From Pusillimonas caeni (GTDB lineage Bacteria > Pseudomonadota > Gammaproteobacteria > Burkholderiales > Burkholderiaceae_B): 64,000 bases of DNA. The stretch covers positions 372,001 through 436,000 of the forward strand of contig NZ_PDUW01000001.1 of the NCBI RefSeq assembly GCF_003545815.1. The letters run 5' to 3'. Made by a program: the position numbers and the translations under genes. Of this stretch, positions 40,569 through 50,228 are shown one piece after another (the stretch's first letter is position 1; each line of letters starts with the position of its first letter). The notes beneath the pieces are model-generated. The model was not told the origin of the DNA and searched no databases. It was given only the letters and a program-made list of their open reading frames with translations.

Positions 40569-41204
40569 TCAGGCACGCCCCGCGAAATGCGCGCCGCGGC
40601 GCTCGATGCGTTCGATGCGCTCCTCGAGATGGCGCAGGCGCTGCTGCATCGCCTGCAGGCGGCCGCGCCAGTCTTCGAAAGCAGGACGCCCCAGCAGCTG
40701 CGGGTTTTCCTCGATGAGATATTCGGCGGCGTTCTCGGCCAGCCGCGTCGCCGACCGGCGGGCCGCCGAGGAAAGATCGCGGGCCGCCCCCACCAGCCGG
40801 ACGGCGGCCACGTCTCCCACCCATCGCGCGAGATCGTCTTCGACATCCCAGCGCAGGCCCCGCGCAAGCTCGGACACCACCTGAGCCAGCCCGGCATCCC
40901 CCTGGATGTGCAGCAGCGCGGTGATTTCGTCGGTGTCGCCGCTGCGCAATATGGCGGGCAGCTGCGTCAGCTTCTCGCCGGGCAATGTCAGGGTCACGTC
41001 CGGCACGATGGCCGGGTCGCAGGCCTCGACCTGCCCGTCCGAATGTATGGCCAGGCCTATCCGCCACGGTTCGGCCACGAAGCGGACCGACTTGCCGGCA
41101 TGGCGAGCCAGCCGCTCTCTGGCCCAGTCTTCGCGCCGCAACAAGCTGTTGAGCATGCGTGCGCACAAGGAGGCCGGGGCGGGAAAAGGCGGAAAAGCGA
41201 ACAT
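40569..41204 (-). CDS. ubiJ: Ubiquinone biosynthesis accessory factor UbiJ (SCP2 domain)
   Basis: UbiJ is the lipid-carrier-like scaffold of the soluble Ubi metabolon and works with UbiK. The 211-residue product has an SCP2-type domain in the first two thirds ([25 protein letters not shown] in two stretches) and a charged helical C-terminus that ends in a likely coiled coil ([19 protein letters not shown]). I chose ATG 41204 for length; a TTG at 41243 in frame would add 13 residues. It is directly upstream of ubiB. A terminator at 41297-41338 separates the pair from the Tim44-like gene. Confidence 0.88.
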   Translation of the reverse strand: MFAFPPFPAPASLCARMLNSLLRREDWARERLARHAGKSVRFVAEPWRIGLAIHSDGQVEACDPAIVPDVTLTLPGEKLTQLPAILRSGDTDEITALLHIQGDAGLAQVVSELARGLRWDVEDDLARWVGDVAAVRLVGAARDLSSAARRSATRLAENAAEYLIEENPQLLGRPAFEDWRGRLQAMQQRLRHLEERIERIERRGAHFAGRA

Positions 41205-41296
41205 GATGAGGCGGGACTGCGGCGCGGCGGCCGCCCTTTGCAAAAGGTATCAGGCCCTAAGTTTAACGGTTTTGGAAGGGCCGGAGGTCCAGTCAT

Positions 41297-41338
41297 GAAA
41301 ACACTCCAAAAGCGGCGTGGCGCACGCCTTTGGAGTGT
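41297..41338 (-). terminator. Rho-independent terminator after the Tim44-like gene
   Basis: A 10-bp stem (ACACTCCAAA at 41301-41310 with TTTGGAGTGT at 41329-41338) continues, after a 3-base bulge, into GGCGTG/CACGCC. On the minus strand TTTTC follows the hairpin. It lies 46 bases after the Tim44-like stop. Confidence 0.8.
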
Positions 41339-41383
41339 CTGGCGGGAAACGGGGCGGGCGGGCCGGCGGCCCGCCGCTTGCGA

Positions 41384-42343
41384 TCAGTTGGACTGCTGCC
41401 CGGGAATCTGCTGGATGCCGGCCAGCAGCCAGCCGGCGTTCTCGGCCTTGTAGAGGTTCCAGACTTCTTCGAAGCGGAAGGCCTCGGCGCCGGGCGCTTC
41501 GCGCAGCATGCCCGAATAGCGCACGCTGGCAAGATGGCCGCCGGCAACCGCCTCGATGCCCAGGAGCTCGGCGTTGAGCAGCACGACCTCAGTATGCTCG
41601 GGCCGGCCTTCGCGCGCCTGGATCTGCGGACGGAACTCGGCGATGAGATCGTCGGTAAGGTATTGGCCCAGCTGCTCGACGTCGCCGCGGTCCCAGATGC
41701 CCTGGATGGCGATGAACTGCTTCTTGGCGTTGGCCAGGAAGGCGGCCGTATCGAAACCGGCCGGGATGAACCAGCCCTCTTGCGGGACCTGCTGCGCTAC
41801 GGGAGCGGCTTCGGACGCCGGCACGGAGGCGGGCGCAATGTCAGCCGGCGCCGAGGGCCGGGCCCAGTCGGAGGCGCCCATGCCTTCGCGCCGCATGCCG
41901 CCGCCGGCCGCCTGGGCGGCCGTGGACGGGCCGCGCAGGCGCCGCACGATGAACATGATGGCGAACACGACCAGCGCAATGAGGATCAGGCTGGACATCA
42001 TTTCGAGGAAGGCGCCGCCCAGGCCCAGATGGGAAAGCAGGGCCGCGATGCCCAGCCCGGCGGCGATGCCCGCGATGGGGCCAAGGAAACGCGACATGCC
42101 GCTTTTGGCGGCCGTACCGGCGGCGGCGCCCGTAGCCGCCGACGACGTGGCGTTGCGCTGCGTCGTGTTGGCGGATGGCGCCTTGGCGGCGGGCTGGTTC
42201 TGCGTCACTCGCGAAGATTGCGAGCCGAAGCTCTTGCCGCCGCCAAAGCGGCGCGCCTCGGCGTCAAACGAAACGGACACCATGCCCACGGCGCTGACCG
42301 CCAGAAGGGCCATGGCGAAAAAACGGGATAAGCGTCTGCTCAT
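41384..42343 (-). CDS. Tim44-like domain membrane protein
   Basis: A 319-residue protein of unknown function. A signal-like N-terminus (about residues 6-28) ends at AEARR. A Ser/Ala/Thr-rich linker follows, then a glycine-rich region with two hydrophobic stretches (IAGIAAGLGIAALL and LILIALVVFAIMFIVRRL) at about residues 75-120. The C-terminal third is a Tim44-like NTF2-fold domain (FLANAKKQFIAIQGIWDRGD, LNAELLGIEAVAGGHLASVR, FEEVWNLYK). The strong ribosome site AGGAG precedes the ATG at 42343. It sits between ubiE and ubiJ, an arrangement that suggests a link to membrane or quinone processes, unproven. Confidence 0.86.
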   Translation of the reverse strand: MSRRLSRFFAMALLAVSAVGMVSVSFDAEARRFGGGKSFGSQSSRVTQNQPAAKAPSANTTQRNATSSAATGAAAGTAAKSGMSRFLGPIAGIAAGLGIAALLSHLGLGGAFLEMMSSLILIALVVFAIMFIVRRLRGPSTAAQAAGGGMRREGMGASDWARPSAPADIAPASVPASEAAPVAQQVPQEGWFIPAGFDTAAFLANAKKQFIAIQGIWDRGDVEQLGQYLTDDLIAEFRPQIQAREGRPEHTEVVLLNAELLGIEAVAGGHLASVRYSGMLREAPGAEAFRFEEVWNLYKAENAGWLLAGIQQIPGQQSN

Positions 42344-42474
42344 CGAGTGCTCCTGTGTTGCCCGACCGGCGCCCCGCGGCGGCCGGCCAAGGAAATGGAA
42401 ACGGATAATTAACTTACGCAAAGCTGAATAGTAGCGTAATTAAGACCCATACCCAACACAAAAGTTCATTTATT

Positions 42475-43242
42475 TCAGCCGAGGTTGACGCCCTCGTGCA
42501 GGGCCACGAGTCCGGCGCTGAGGTTGAAGAAGCGCACCCGCGACAGGCCGGCCGTGCGCATCATCCCGGCCAGGGTTTCCTGGTCCGGGTGCATGCGTAT
42601 GGATTCGGCCAGGTAGCGATAGCTTTGCTCGTCGCCCGCCACCTTCTTGCCGAGCCAGGGCAGCACATTGAAGGAGTACCAGTCGTAGGCCGGGGCCAGG
42701 GGCTTGGCGATGCGCGAGAATTCGAGCACCAGCAGCTTGCCGCCCGGCTTGAGCACCCGGCGCATTTCGGCCAGGGCGCGGTCTTTGTGGGTCATGTTGC
42801 GCAGGCCGAACGCCACGCTGACGCGGTCGAAATAGGCGTCGGGAAAAGGCAGCTTCTCGGCGTCGCAGACGGCCGCCGGCAGCAGCAGGCCGGCGTCCAC
42901 CATGCGGTCGCGCCCCACCCGAAGCATGGAGTCATTGATGTCGGTGAGCCACACCTGCCCATTGGGCCCCACCCGGCGGGCAAAAGCCTTGGAAAGATCG
43001 CCCGTGCCGCCGGCGATGTCCAGCACCTTCATGCCGGGACGCACGTCGGCCCGGCCGATGGTGAAGGCCTTCCAGACCCGATGCAGTCCCGCCGACATCA
43101 GGTCGTTCATGATGTCGTACTTGGCCGCCACCGAATGAAAGACCTCGGCCACCTTGCGCGCCTTCTCGGCCTCGTCGACCGTCTGATAGCCGAAGTGAGT
43201 GGTGGAGGGGCCGGACTCGGCGCCGCGGGGGGTATCTTGCAT
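42475..43242 (-). CDS. ubiE: Ubiquinone/menaquinone biosynthesis C-methyltransferase
   Basis: UbiE adds the C-5 methyl group to the demethylated benzoquinol intermediate. The 255-residue SAM methyltransferase carries [20 protein letters not shown] at the N-terminus, motif [37 protein letters not shown] and the [17 protein letters not shown] end, all strongly family-specific. ATG 43242 matches the family start (MQDTPRG...); the frame is open upstream to 43326. It is the first gene of a run continuing through the Tim44-like gene to ubiJ and ubiB. Confidence 0.96.
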   Translation of the reverse strand: MQDTPRGAESGPSTTHFGYQTVDEAEKARKVAEVFHSVAAKYDIMNDLMSAGLHRVWKAFTIGRADVRPGMKVLDIAGGTGDLSKAFARRVGPNGQVWLTDINDSMLRVGRDRMVDAGLLLPAAVCDAEKLPFPDAYFDRVSVAFGLRNMTHKDRALAEMRRVLKPGGKLLVLEFSRIAKPLAPAYDWYSFNVLPWLGKKVAGDEQSYRYLAESIRMHPDQETLAGMMRTAGLSRVRFFNLSAGLVALHEGVNLG

Positions 43243-43362
43243 GGCAATGGTCGCTTTGGAATGCTTGAAGGGCCATTTTAGATGAAACGGCGGCCACCGC
43301 TCCGAAGGAGAGCGGCGATGTAACACGATCCGTCGGCCGATGCGGCGGCCGGCTTCACAAAC

Positions 43363-43380
43363 CTGTAATAATCAAGCCAT
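43363..43380 (+). promoter_or_regulatory. Possible partial Pho box upstream of phoB
   Basis: CTGTAATAATCAAGCCAT lies 56 bases before the phoB ATG. Its first half resembles the CTGTCAT half-site and its second half matches poorly. PhoB commonly regulates its own gene, which is the only other support. Confidence 0.3.
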
Positions 43381-43435
43381 AAGATGTGAGCGTGAACCAT
43401 TTTCGAACCATTCATCCAAGCCGACGCGACACGCC

Positions 43436-44149
43436 ATGAGCACGACCATTCTAGTCATCGAAGACGAGCCCGCCATCCAGGAGCTGATTTCCGTAAACCT
43501 GAGCTTTGCCGGCCATAAAGTACTGCGGGCCTTCGATGCCGAACAGGCCCAGACGCTGATCCGCGCGGAACTTCCCGATTTGATCCTGCTGGACTGGATG
43601 CTTCCGGGCGCCTCGGGCATCACGCTGGCCAAGAAGCTGCGCAGCGACGAGCGCACCCGCCAGGTGCCCGTCATCATGCTGACCGCCAAGGGTTCCGAGC
43701 ACGACAAGATAGAAGGCCTGGAGGCAGGCGCCGACGACTACATCACCAAGCCCTTCTCTCCCAAGGAGCTGATGGCGCGCATCAAGGCCGTATTGCGCCG
43801 GCGCGCGCCCCAGCTCACCGACGACATCATAAAAATAGGTACACTGACGCTGGATCCCGCCACCCACCGCGTCAGCGGAGACAATCAAAGTCTCACGGTC
43901 GGCCCGACGGAGTTCCGCCTGCTGCATTTTTTCATGACCCATACCGAGCGGGTTTTTTCCCGGGCCCAGTTGTTGGATCAGGTCTGGGGCGATCACGTAT
44001 TCGTCGAAGAGCGCACCGTGGACGTGCATATCCGCCGTCTGCGCAAGGCCCTCGAACCCACCGGTCACGACAGCCATATTGAAACCGTGCGCGGAGCGGG
44101 CTATCGGTTCGCCGTGCAGCGGCCGATTCCCGCCACCGCCACTCATTGA
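43436..44149 (+). CDS. phoB: Phosphate regulon response regulator PhoB
   Basis: An OmpR-class response regulator of 237 residues. The receiver has the acidic pair ED (9-10), the phosphorylated Asp at 53 (LILLDWMLPG), and the conserved Lys in DDYITKPFSPKEL. The winged-helix output domain follows (LTVGPTEFRLLHFFMTH, RTVDVHIRRLRKAL). Phosphorylated PhoB turns on phosphate-scavenging genes. I start at ATG 43436 (MSTTILVIED); the frame extends upstream to 43340 without similarity. phoR follows after 44 bases. The usual partners pstSCAB-phoU are not in this window. Confidence 0.94.
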   Translation: MSTTILVIEDEPAIQELISVNLSFAGHKVLRAFDAEQAQTLIRAELPDLILLDWMLPGASGITLAKKLRSDERTRQVPVIMLTAKGSEHDKIEGLEAGADDYITKPFSPKELMARIKAVLRRRAPQLTDDIIKIGTLTLDPATHRVSGDNQSLTVGPTEFRLLHFFMTHTERVFSRAQLLDQVWGDHVFVEERTVDVHIRRLRKALEPTGHDSHIETVRGAGYRFAVQRPIPATATH

Positions 44150-44193
44150 CACCGCCACGACCCGGCCACAGCAACCGCCACAGCAACCGAAGC

Positions 44194-45501
44194 ATGACAA
44201 AAACTCTCTTCACGATCTGTCTCTGGGCGCTCGTGGCCTGGCTGTGCGGCATGTGGATCAATCCCGTCACGGGCTGGTCGCTGCTGACCTTGGGCCTGGT
44301 CGCCATGATTTTAGTCAGCGGCGTGCAGTTGTCCCAGATCTCCAGGTGGGTGAAGAACATCGACGAGCCGCCCCCGCCGTCGGTGGGCCCCTGGGACGAA
44401 GTGCTGGCCCCCATCTACCGCAAGCTGCGCGCCAACCGGCTGGAAATCGACGAGCTGAACCGGAACGTCGAAAGCATCATGCTGGCCGCCGGGGCGCTGC
44501 CCGACGGGGCCATCACGCTCGACGAAGAAATGGCCGTCACCTGGTGCAACCCCGTGGCTTCCGAGCATATCGGCCTCGACATGAGCAAGGACCGCGGCTT
44601 CAGCATCTTCAACATTCTGCGCTCGCCCGAGTTCGCCGCCTACGCCCGCAGCGAGAAATGGAGCGAACCGCTGCTGCTGCACATTGCGCGGGACGGCCAG
44701 GAGCGGTCGCTGCTGGTGCAGCTGACCCGCTATGGGGTCAAGCAGTTTCTCCTCGTGACGCGCGACGTCACCCAGCTCGAGAAACTGGAGACCACCCGCA
44801 AGGATTTCGTGGCCAATGTCTCGCACGAACTGCGCACGCCGCTCACGGTGCTGGCCGGCTTCCTGGAAACCGTGCACGACATGCCCGCCGCGTCGATCAG
44901 CGACGAGCAACGCGAGCATTATTACCTTTTGATGATGGAGCAGGCCCGCCGCATGCAGGCCATAGTCGATGACCTGCTGACGCTGTCCACCCTGGAGTCC
45001 TCTCCTTCGGGCACGGGGGAACCCGTGCGGGTCGGCGACCTGATCGAGACCGCCCTGCAGCAGGCCCGCAGCCTGTCCAAGGATCAGCACGTCTTCGTGG
45101 TGAATGTCAACGACGACCTGTACGTGACGGGGATAGAGTCCGAGCTTGCTTCGGGCATCAGCAACCTGCTCACCAACGCCGTGCGCTATACCCCCAAGGA
45201 CGGCACCATCACGGTCAGCTGGTACCTGACCGAGTCGGGCTCCGCCTGCTATTCGGTGCAGGATACGGGCATAGGCATCGCCTCGCAGGACATCCCCCGC
45301 CTGACCGAACGCTTCTACCGCGTCGACCGGGGCCGCTCGCGCGCCACGGGGGGCACGGGGCTGGGCTTGGCCATCACCAAGCACGTCGCCATGCGCCACA
45401 ATGCCGAACTGAACATCCGCAGCCGCTTCGGCGCCGGCAGCATATTCTCGCTGGAGTTTCCGGCTTCGCGAGTCGTGACCCCGGACGATTCCGTGGCCTG
45501 A
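44194..45501 (+). CDS. phoR: Phosphate regulon sensor histidine kinase PhoR
   Basis: A membrane-bound sensor kinase of 435 residues. Two N-terminal membrane segments (about 4-20 and 28-46) have almost no periplasmic loop, as in PhoR. A PAS domain follows (IMLAAGALPDGAITLDEEM), then the His-box with His211 (FVANVSHELRTPLTVL) and the ATPase domain with NAVRYTP, DTGIGIASQDIPRL and GGTGLGLAITKH. It senses phosphate status through the Pst transporter and PhoU. It is transcribed with phoB. Confidence 0.94.
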   Translation: MTKTLFTICLWALVAWLCGMWINPVTGWSLLTLGLVAMILVSGVQLSQISRWVKNIDEPPPPSVGPWDEVLAPIYRKLRANRLEIDELNRNVESIMLAAGALPDGAITLDEEMAVTWCNPVASEHIGLDMSKDRGFSIFNILRSPEFAAYARSEKWSEPLLLHIARDGQERSLLVQLTRYGVKQFLLVTRDVTQLEKLETTRKDFVANVSHELRTPLTVLAGFLETVHDMPAASISDEQREHYYLLMMEQARRMQAIVDDLLTLSTLESSPSGTGEPVRVGDLIETALQQARSLSKDQHVFVVNVNDDLYVTGIESELASGISNLLTNAVRYTPKDGTITVSWYLTESGSACYSVQDTGIGIASQDIPRLTERFYRVDRGRSRATGGTGLGLAITKHVAMRHNAELNIRSRFGAGSIFSLEFPASRVVTPDDSVA

Positions 45502-45568
45502 CCGGCCGGGCCGCCGGCACGGCCACAGGCGGCGCCCCGGGCCCAGCAGCGCGGCAAGATGCCGCCGA

Positions 45569-48500
45569 TCAGACCAGCACGCGCTCTATCCCGCCCGCAT
45601 TGGCCTGCTTCACGTAGTCCTGCATCCATGACTCGCCCAGGATATGGCGGGCCATTTCGACCACGATGTAGTCGGCGTCCATGCCCGTATCGCCCTGATA
45701 GCGGGACAGGCCCTGCAGACAGGAGGGACAGGACGTCAGCATCTTGACCTCGCCCGCATAGCCGTCCGCGCGCAGCGTGGCGTCGTTCTTGGCCAGCTCT
45801 TCGCGCTTGCGGAAGCGCACCTGGGTGGAGACGTCGGGGCGGCTGACGGCCAGGGTGCCCGATTCGCCGCAGCAGCGGTCGGTGCGGATGGCGCCGTCGC
45901 CCACCAGGGACTTGACCGTCTTCATGGGGTCCTGCAGCTTCATGGGCGTGTGGCAGGGATCGTGATACATGTAGCGCACGCCGGTCGCGCCCTCGAGCCG
46001 TATGCCTTTTTCGAGCAGATACTCGTGGATGTCGATCAGACGGCAGCCGGGGAAGATCTTGTCGAACTCGTAGCCGGCCAACTGGTCGTAGCAGGTGCCG
46101 CAGCTGACCACCACGGTCTTGATGTCCAGATAATTCAGCGTGGTGGCCACGCGATGGAACAGCACCCGATTGTCGGTGATGATTTTTTCGGCCTTGTCGT
46201 TCATGCCGTTGCCGCGCTGCGGGTAGCCGCAGCACAGGTAGCCGGGCGGCAGCACGGTCTGCACGCCGGCATGCCACAGCATGGCCTGGGTGGCCAGCCC
46301 CACCTGGGAAAACAGGCGCTCGGAACCGCAGCCCGGAAAATAGAACACCGCCTCGGTATCGTGGGAGGTGGCGGCCGGATTGCGAATGATGGGCACGTAG
46401 TCCGCGTCTTCGATGTCGAGCAGCTTGCGGGCCGTCTGCTTGGGCAGGCCGCCCGGCATCTTCTTGTTGACGAAGTGGATCACCTGCTCGCGGATGGGAG
46501 ACTTGCCGACGGTCGCCGGGGGATGCTCCACCTGCTTGCGGGCCGGCGCGGCCAGCAGGTCGTGCGCCAGGCGCTGCGCCTTGTAGCCCACGTCCACCAT
46601 CGCCGTGCGCGTGGCCTTGATCACGCGCGGGTCTTTCGCATTCAGGAAGAACATCGCCGCGGTGGTGCCCGGATTGAACGACTTCTTGCCCATGCGGCGC
46701 AGCAGGGCCCGCATCTCCATCGAGACGTCGCCGAAATCGATGTCGACCGGACAGGGGTTGTAGCACTTGTGGCAGATGGTGCAGTGATCGGCCACGTCCT
46801 CGAATTCGCCCCAATGCTTCAGGCTGACGCCGCGGCGGGTCTGTTCTTCGTACAGGAAGGCCTCGATCAGCAGCGAAGTGGCCAGAATCTTGTTGCGCGG
46901 CGAATAAAGCAGATTGGCCCGGGGCACGTGGGTGGCGCATACCGGCTTGCACTTGCCGCAGCGCAGACAGTCCTTGATGGCCGAGGAGATGGCGCCGATC
47001 TCGCTCTGCTGCATGATCAGCGATTCGTGCCCCAGCAAATTGAAGCTGGGCGTCCAGGCATGGCGCAGGTCGGCGCCCGGCATCAGCTTGCCGGCATTGA
47101 AATGCCCCGCCGGGTCGATGCGCCGCTTGTAGTCCTGGAAGGGCTGCAGCTCGTCCTGGGTCAGGAACTCGTACTTGGTCAGGCCTATGCCGTGCTCGCC
47201 CGAAATGACGCCGTCCAGGTCGCGGGCGATCTGCATGATGCGCGCCACGGCCTCGTTCGCCTCGCGCAGCATCTCGTAGTCGTCCGAGTTGACGGGAATA
47301 TTGGTGTGCACATTGCCGTCGCCCGCGTGCATGTGCAGCGCGACGAACACCCGGCCGCGCAGGACGCGGTCGTGGATGGCCTGGATCTCGGCCAGCACGG
47401 CGGCGCAATCGGCGCCGGCGAAATAGCGCTCCATCAATGCCCGCACCTCGGTCTTCCAGGAAACGCGGAGGGTGTGGTCCTGCACCACGTTGAACACGCG
47501 CGCTTCGGGCTGTACCGCCAGGCGCGAGGCCAGCGGACGGAACTCCAGGTCTTCCAGGCCCAGGTCCTGCATGCGTCCCAGCCCTTCGGCCAGCGGCAGA
47601 TCGAGGTTCAGCAGCAGCCAGTTCCAGCGTTCGCGCACCGTCCGGATCGTGGCGACGGCGTCGCGCACGCGCTCTTGCAAAATATCTTCGCGCGTGTGTT
47701 CGGCGTCTTCGTGGTCTTCGGTCTTGCCCACCGGCAGTTCGCCCGAGGTCAGGAAGAGTTCGATCTGGTCCAGCAGGCGCAGCTTGTTGCGGGTGGACAA
47801 TTCGATGTTGATGCGCTCGATCGCGTCGGTGTATTCGCCCATGCGATCCAGCGGAATGACGACGTCCTCGTTGATCTTGAAGGCGTTGGTGTGGCGCGCG
47901 ATGGCGGCCGTGCGGGCGCGGTCGAGCCAGAAGCGCTTGCGGGCCTCGGCGCTGACGGCCACGAAGCCCTCGCCGTGGCGCGTGTTGGCAAGGCGCACGA
48001 CCTCGCTGGCCGCGGCCGCAACGGCGTCCGGATCGTCGCCCACGATGTCGCCGAACAGCGCCATTTTGGGCAGCCCGCCCCGCTTGCTCTTGGTGGCGTA
48101 GTCCACCGCGCGCAGATAGCGTTCGTCCAGGTGCTCGAGACCGGCCAGTATGGCGCCCATGCGGCGGCCCTCGCCGTCGAGGTAGTTCTTGATCTCGACG
48201 ATGGACGGGATGGCGTCGCGCGCCTGGCCGAAGAACTCCAGGCAGACGGTGCGGGTATGGGCCGGCATGCGGTGCAGCACCCAGCGCGCCGAGGTGATCA
48301 GGCCGTCGCAGCCCTCTTTCTGGATGCCCGGCAGGCCGGCCAGGAATTTGTCTGTCACGTCCTTGCCCAGGCCGGCCTTGCGGAAGCGGGCGCCTTCGAT
48401 GACCAGGGTTTCGCTGCGCAGCGGGCGGGCGCCCGGCGCGGCGGCGCCGTCGAACCATTCGAGCTTGAAGCTTGCCTGGGCGGCGTCGTGGATCTTGCCC

Positions 48501-49516
48501 AGGTTGTGGTCCAGGCGGGTGACCTCGAGCCAGTTGCCGTCCGGGTCCACCATGCGCCACCAGGCCAGGTTGTCCAAGGCCGTGCCCCACAGCACGGCCT
48601 TCTTGCCGCCCGCGTTCATGGCGATGTTGCCGCCGATACAGGAGGCGTCGGCCGAAGTCGGGTCGACGGCGAAGACGAAGCCGGCCGCCTCGGCCGCCTC
48701 GGCCACGCGCCGGGTCACGACCCCGGCGCCCGACCATATCGTCGTCACGGCCTCGTCATGGCCGGGCAGCGGCGCGGCCTCGACCGTGCCCAGCGTGTCC
48801 AGCTTCTCGGTGTTGATGACGACCGAACGCCAGCTGAGCGGGATGGCGCCGCCGGTATAGCCCGTGCCGCCGCCGCGCGGAATGATGGTGAGGTCCAGCG
48901 AGATACAGGCGCGCACCAGGGCGGCGATCTCGTCCTCGGTGTCAGGAGTGAGGACGACGAAGGGGTACTCGACCCGCCAGTCGGTGGCATCGGTGACGTG
49001 GGACACCCGCGACAGGCCGTCGAACTTGATGTTGTCCTTGGCGGTGACGCGGGACAGGCGTCGCATGACCTTCTTGCGCAATACAGCCGTCAGCTCGAAT
49101 TCGGATTCGAATTCGGCCACGGCCTTGTGGGCGGCTTGCAAGAGCATTCCCACCCAGCCGTCGCGCTCGGGGTCTTCGGCGTCGCGCCGCTTGTCGATCT
49201 CGCCCAGGCGATGACGCAGCGCCTCGATGAGCGCATGCAGGCGCTTGGGGCTGTGCAGCAGGTCGTCCTGCAAATAGGGATTGCGGCGCACCACCCAGAT
49301 GTCGCCCAGCACTTCGAACAGCATGCGCGCGGAGCGGCCGGTGCGGCGCTCGGCGCGCAGGTCGGTCAGCCATTGCCAGGCCTGTTCGCCCAGCAGGCGG
49401 CAGACAATCTCGCGATCGGAAAACGAGGTGTAGTTGTAGGGAATTTCGCGCAAGCGGGGCGCATCCGCCGGCAGAGCCTTGGCGGCAAGCAATTGACTGG
49501 CGAGAGGGGCGTTCAT
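45569..49516 (-). CDS. FAD-linked D-2-hydroxyacid (YdiJ-type) dehydrogenase with Fe-S domains and DUF3683
   Basis: A 1315-residue oxidoreductase. An N-terminal DUF3683 region (about 20-190, [19 protein letters not shown]) comes first. It is followed by a FAD-binding PCMH domain ([18 protein letters not shown]), the FAD-linked C-terminal domain ([27 protein letters not shown]), two 4Fe-4S motifs ([22 protein letters not shown]) and two CCG-type domains ([27 protein letters not shown]). E. coli YdiJ is a D-2-hydroxyglutarate dehydrogenase of about 1020 residues; this form is about 300 longer. It probably passes electrons to quinone. The substrate is inferred, not shown. Confidence 0.92.
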   Translation of the reverse strand: MNAPLASQLLAAKALPADAPRLREIPYNYTSFSDREIVCRLLGEQAWQWLTDLRAERRTGRSARMLFEVLGDIWVVRRNPYLQDDLLHSPKRLHALIEALRHRLGEIDKRRDAEDPERDGWVGMLLQAAHKAVAEFESEFELTAVLRKKVMRRLSRVTAKDNIKFDGLSRVSHVTDATDWRVEYPFVVLTPDTEDEIAALVRACISLDLTIIPRGGGTGYTGGAIPLSWRSVVINTEKLDTLGTVEAAPLPGHDEAVTTIWSGAGVVTRRVAEAAEAAGFVFAVDPTSADASCIGGNIAMNAGGKKAVLWGTALDNLAWWRMVDPDGNWLEVTRLDHNLGKIHDAAQASFKLEWFDGAAAPGARPLRSETLVIEGARFRKAGLGKDVTDKFLAGLPGIQKEGCDGLITSARWVLHRMPAHTRTVCLEFFGQARDAIPSIVEIKNYLDGEGRRMGAILAGLEHLDERYLRAVDYATKSKRGGLPKMALFGDIVGDDPDAVAAAASEVVRLANTRHGEGFVAVSAEARKRFWLDRARTAAIARHTNAFKINEDVVIPLDRMGEYTDAIERINIELSTRNKLRLLDQIELFLTSGELPVGKTEDHEDAEHTREDILQERVRDAVATIRTVRERWNWLLLNLDLPLAEGLGRMQDLGLEDLEFRPLASRLAVQPEARVFNVVQDHTLRVSWKTEVRALMERYFAGADCAAVLAEIQAIHDRVLRGRVFVALHMHAGDGNVHTNIPVNSDDYEMLREANEAVARIMQIARDLDGVISGEHGIGLTKYEFLTQDELQPFQDYKRRIDPAGHFNAGKLMPGADLRHAWTPSFNLLGHESLIMQQSEIGAISSAIKDCLRCGKCKPVCATHVPRANLLYSPRNKILATSLLIEAFLYEEQTRRGVSLKHWGEFEDVADHCTICHKCYNPCPVDIDFGDVSMEMRALLRRMGKKSFNPGTTAAMFFLNAKDPRVIKATRTAMVDVGYKAQRLAHDLLAAPARKQVEHPPATVGKSPIREQVIHFVNKKMPGGLPKQTARKLLDIEDADYVPIIRNPAATSHDTEAVFYFPGCGSERLFSQVGLATQAMLWHAGVQTVLPPGYLCCGYPQRGNGMNDKAEKIITDNRVLFHRVATTLNYLDIKTVVVSCGTCYDQLAGYEFDKIFPGCRLIDIHEYLLEKGIRLEGATGVRYMYHDPCHTPMKLQDPMKTVKSLVGDGAIRTDRCCGESGTLAVSRPDVSTQVRFRKREELAKNDATLRADGYAGEVKMLTSCPSCLQGLSRYQGDTGMDADYIVVEMARHILGESWMQDYVKQANAGGIERVLV

Positions 49517-49589
49517 GGCAATAAAAGTAACCTGGCAAGGCGTAAGTTTACTGCATCGCCACCGGCCGACGCGGCGGCGCGGCGCGCGA

Positions 49590-50135
49590 TCAGCCGTGTC
49601 CGGCCTCGGGAAAGAACCACAGCAGGGCTCCCGTCATGACCACATAGCGCAGGAATTTGCCCACCGCCATGAAGAACACCGACGGCCAGAACGGCAGCTT
49701 GAGCCAGCCGGCCACCACGCACAGCGGATCCCCCACCATCGGCAGCCAGGAGAAGAACAGGGCCGCAGGCCCGAAACGGTGCACCCAGTCGCTGATATGG
49801 CGATGCCAGCGTCCGGCCGACTTGCGCCTTTGCGCCTCGATCTCGGCATGGCCATGGCCGTGCTTTTCGCGCCAGCGCTCGTAGCCCTTCTCGGCGCCCA
49901 GGCCCATGGCATAGCTGATGACGCCGCCCAGCGTGTTGCCCAGGGTGGCCACCAGCACCGCCGGCCAGAACATATGGGGCGAAAGCTTGACGTAGCCGAA
50001 CACCGCGGGCTCGGACCCCAGCGGCAGGATGGTGGCCGACACCAGGCTGACGATGAAGATGGCGCTGAGCCCGACCCGGGGCAAAGCCAGGGCCGCCAGC
50101 AACCAGTGTATCGACGAACGCAGCCAGGCTTCCAT
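49590..50135 (-). CDS. YqaA family (DedA/VTT-like) inner-membrane protein
   Basis: A small integral membrane protein of 181 residues with about four hydrophobic segments. [39 protein letters not shown] and [18 protein letters not shown] are typical of YqaA, a relative of DedA proteins thought to move or flip lipids. A His-rich cytoplasmic stretch ([11 protein letters not shown]) lies in the middle. ATG 50135 is chosen because 20 further upstream residues are not hydrophobic and not family-like. It diverges from ilvA. Confidence 0.85.
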   Translation of the reverse strand: MEAWLRSSIHWLLAALALPRVGLSAIFIVSLVSATILPLGSEPAVFGYVKLSPHMFWPAVLVATLGNTLGGVISYAMGLGAEKGYERWREKHGHGHAEIEAQRRKSAGRWHRHISDWVHRFGPAALFFSWLPMVGDPLCVVAGWLKLPFWPSVFFMAVGKFLRYVVMTGALLWFFPEAGHG

Positions 50136-50228
50136 AGCGCGTAAGTGTAGCCGCGTTTCGTTGCCCCAATATCGCTGTGATATTCTTTCAGGCAACTTTT
50201 TCTCCGCTCTTCCCTGCCCGCCCTCCCC

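Noticed and set aside
45644..49639. A 1331-codon plus-strand frame opposite the FAD/Fe-S dehydrogenase
   Set aside because: No recognisable fold or start signal; the minus strand has clear cofactor motifs.
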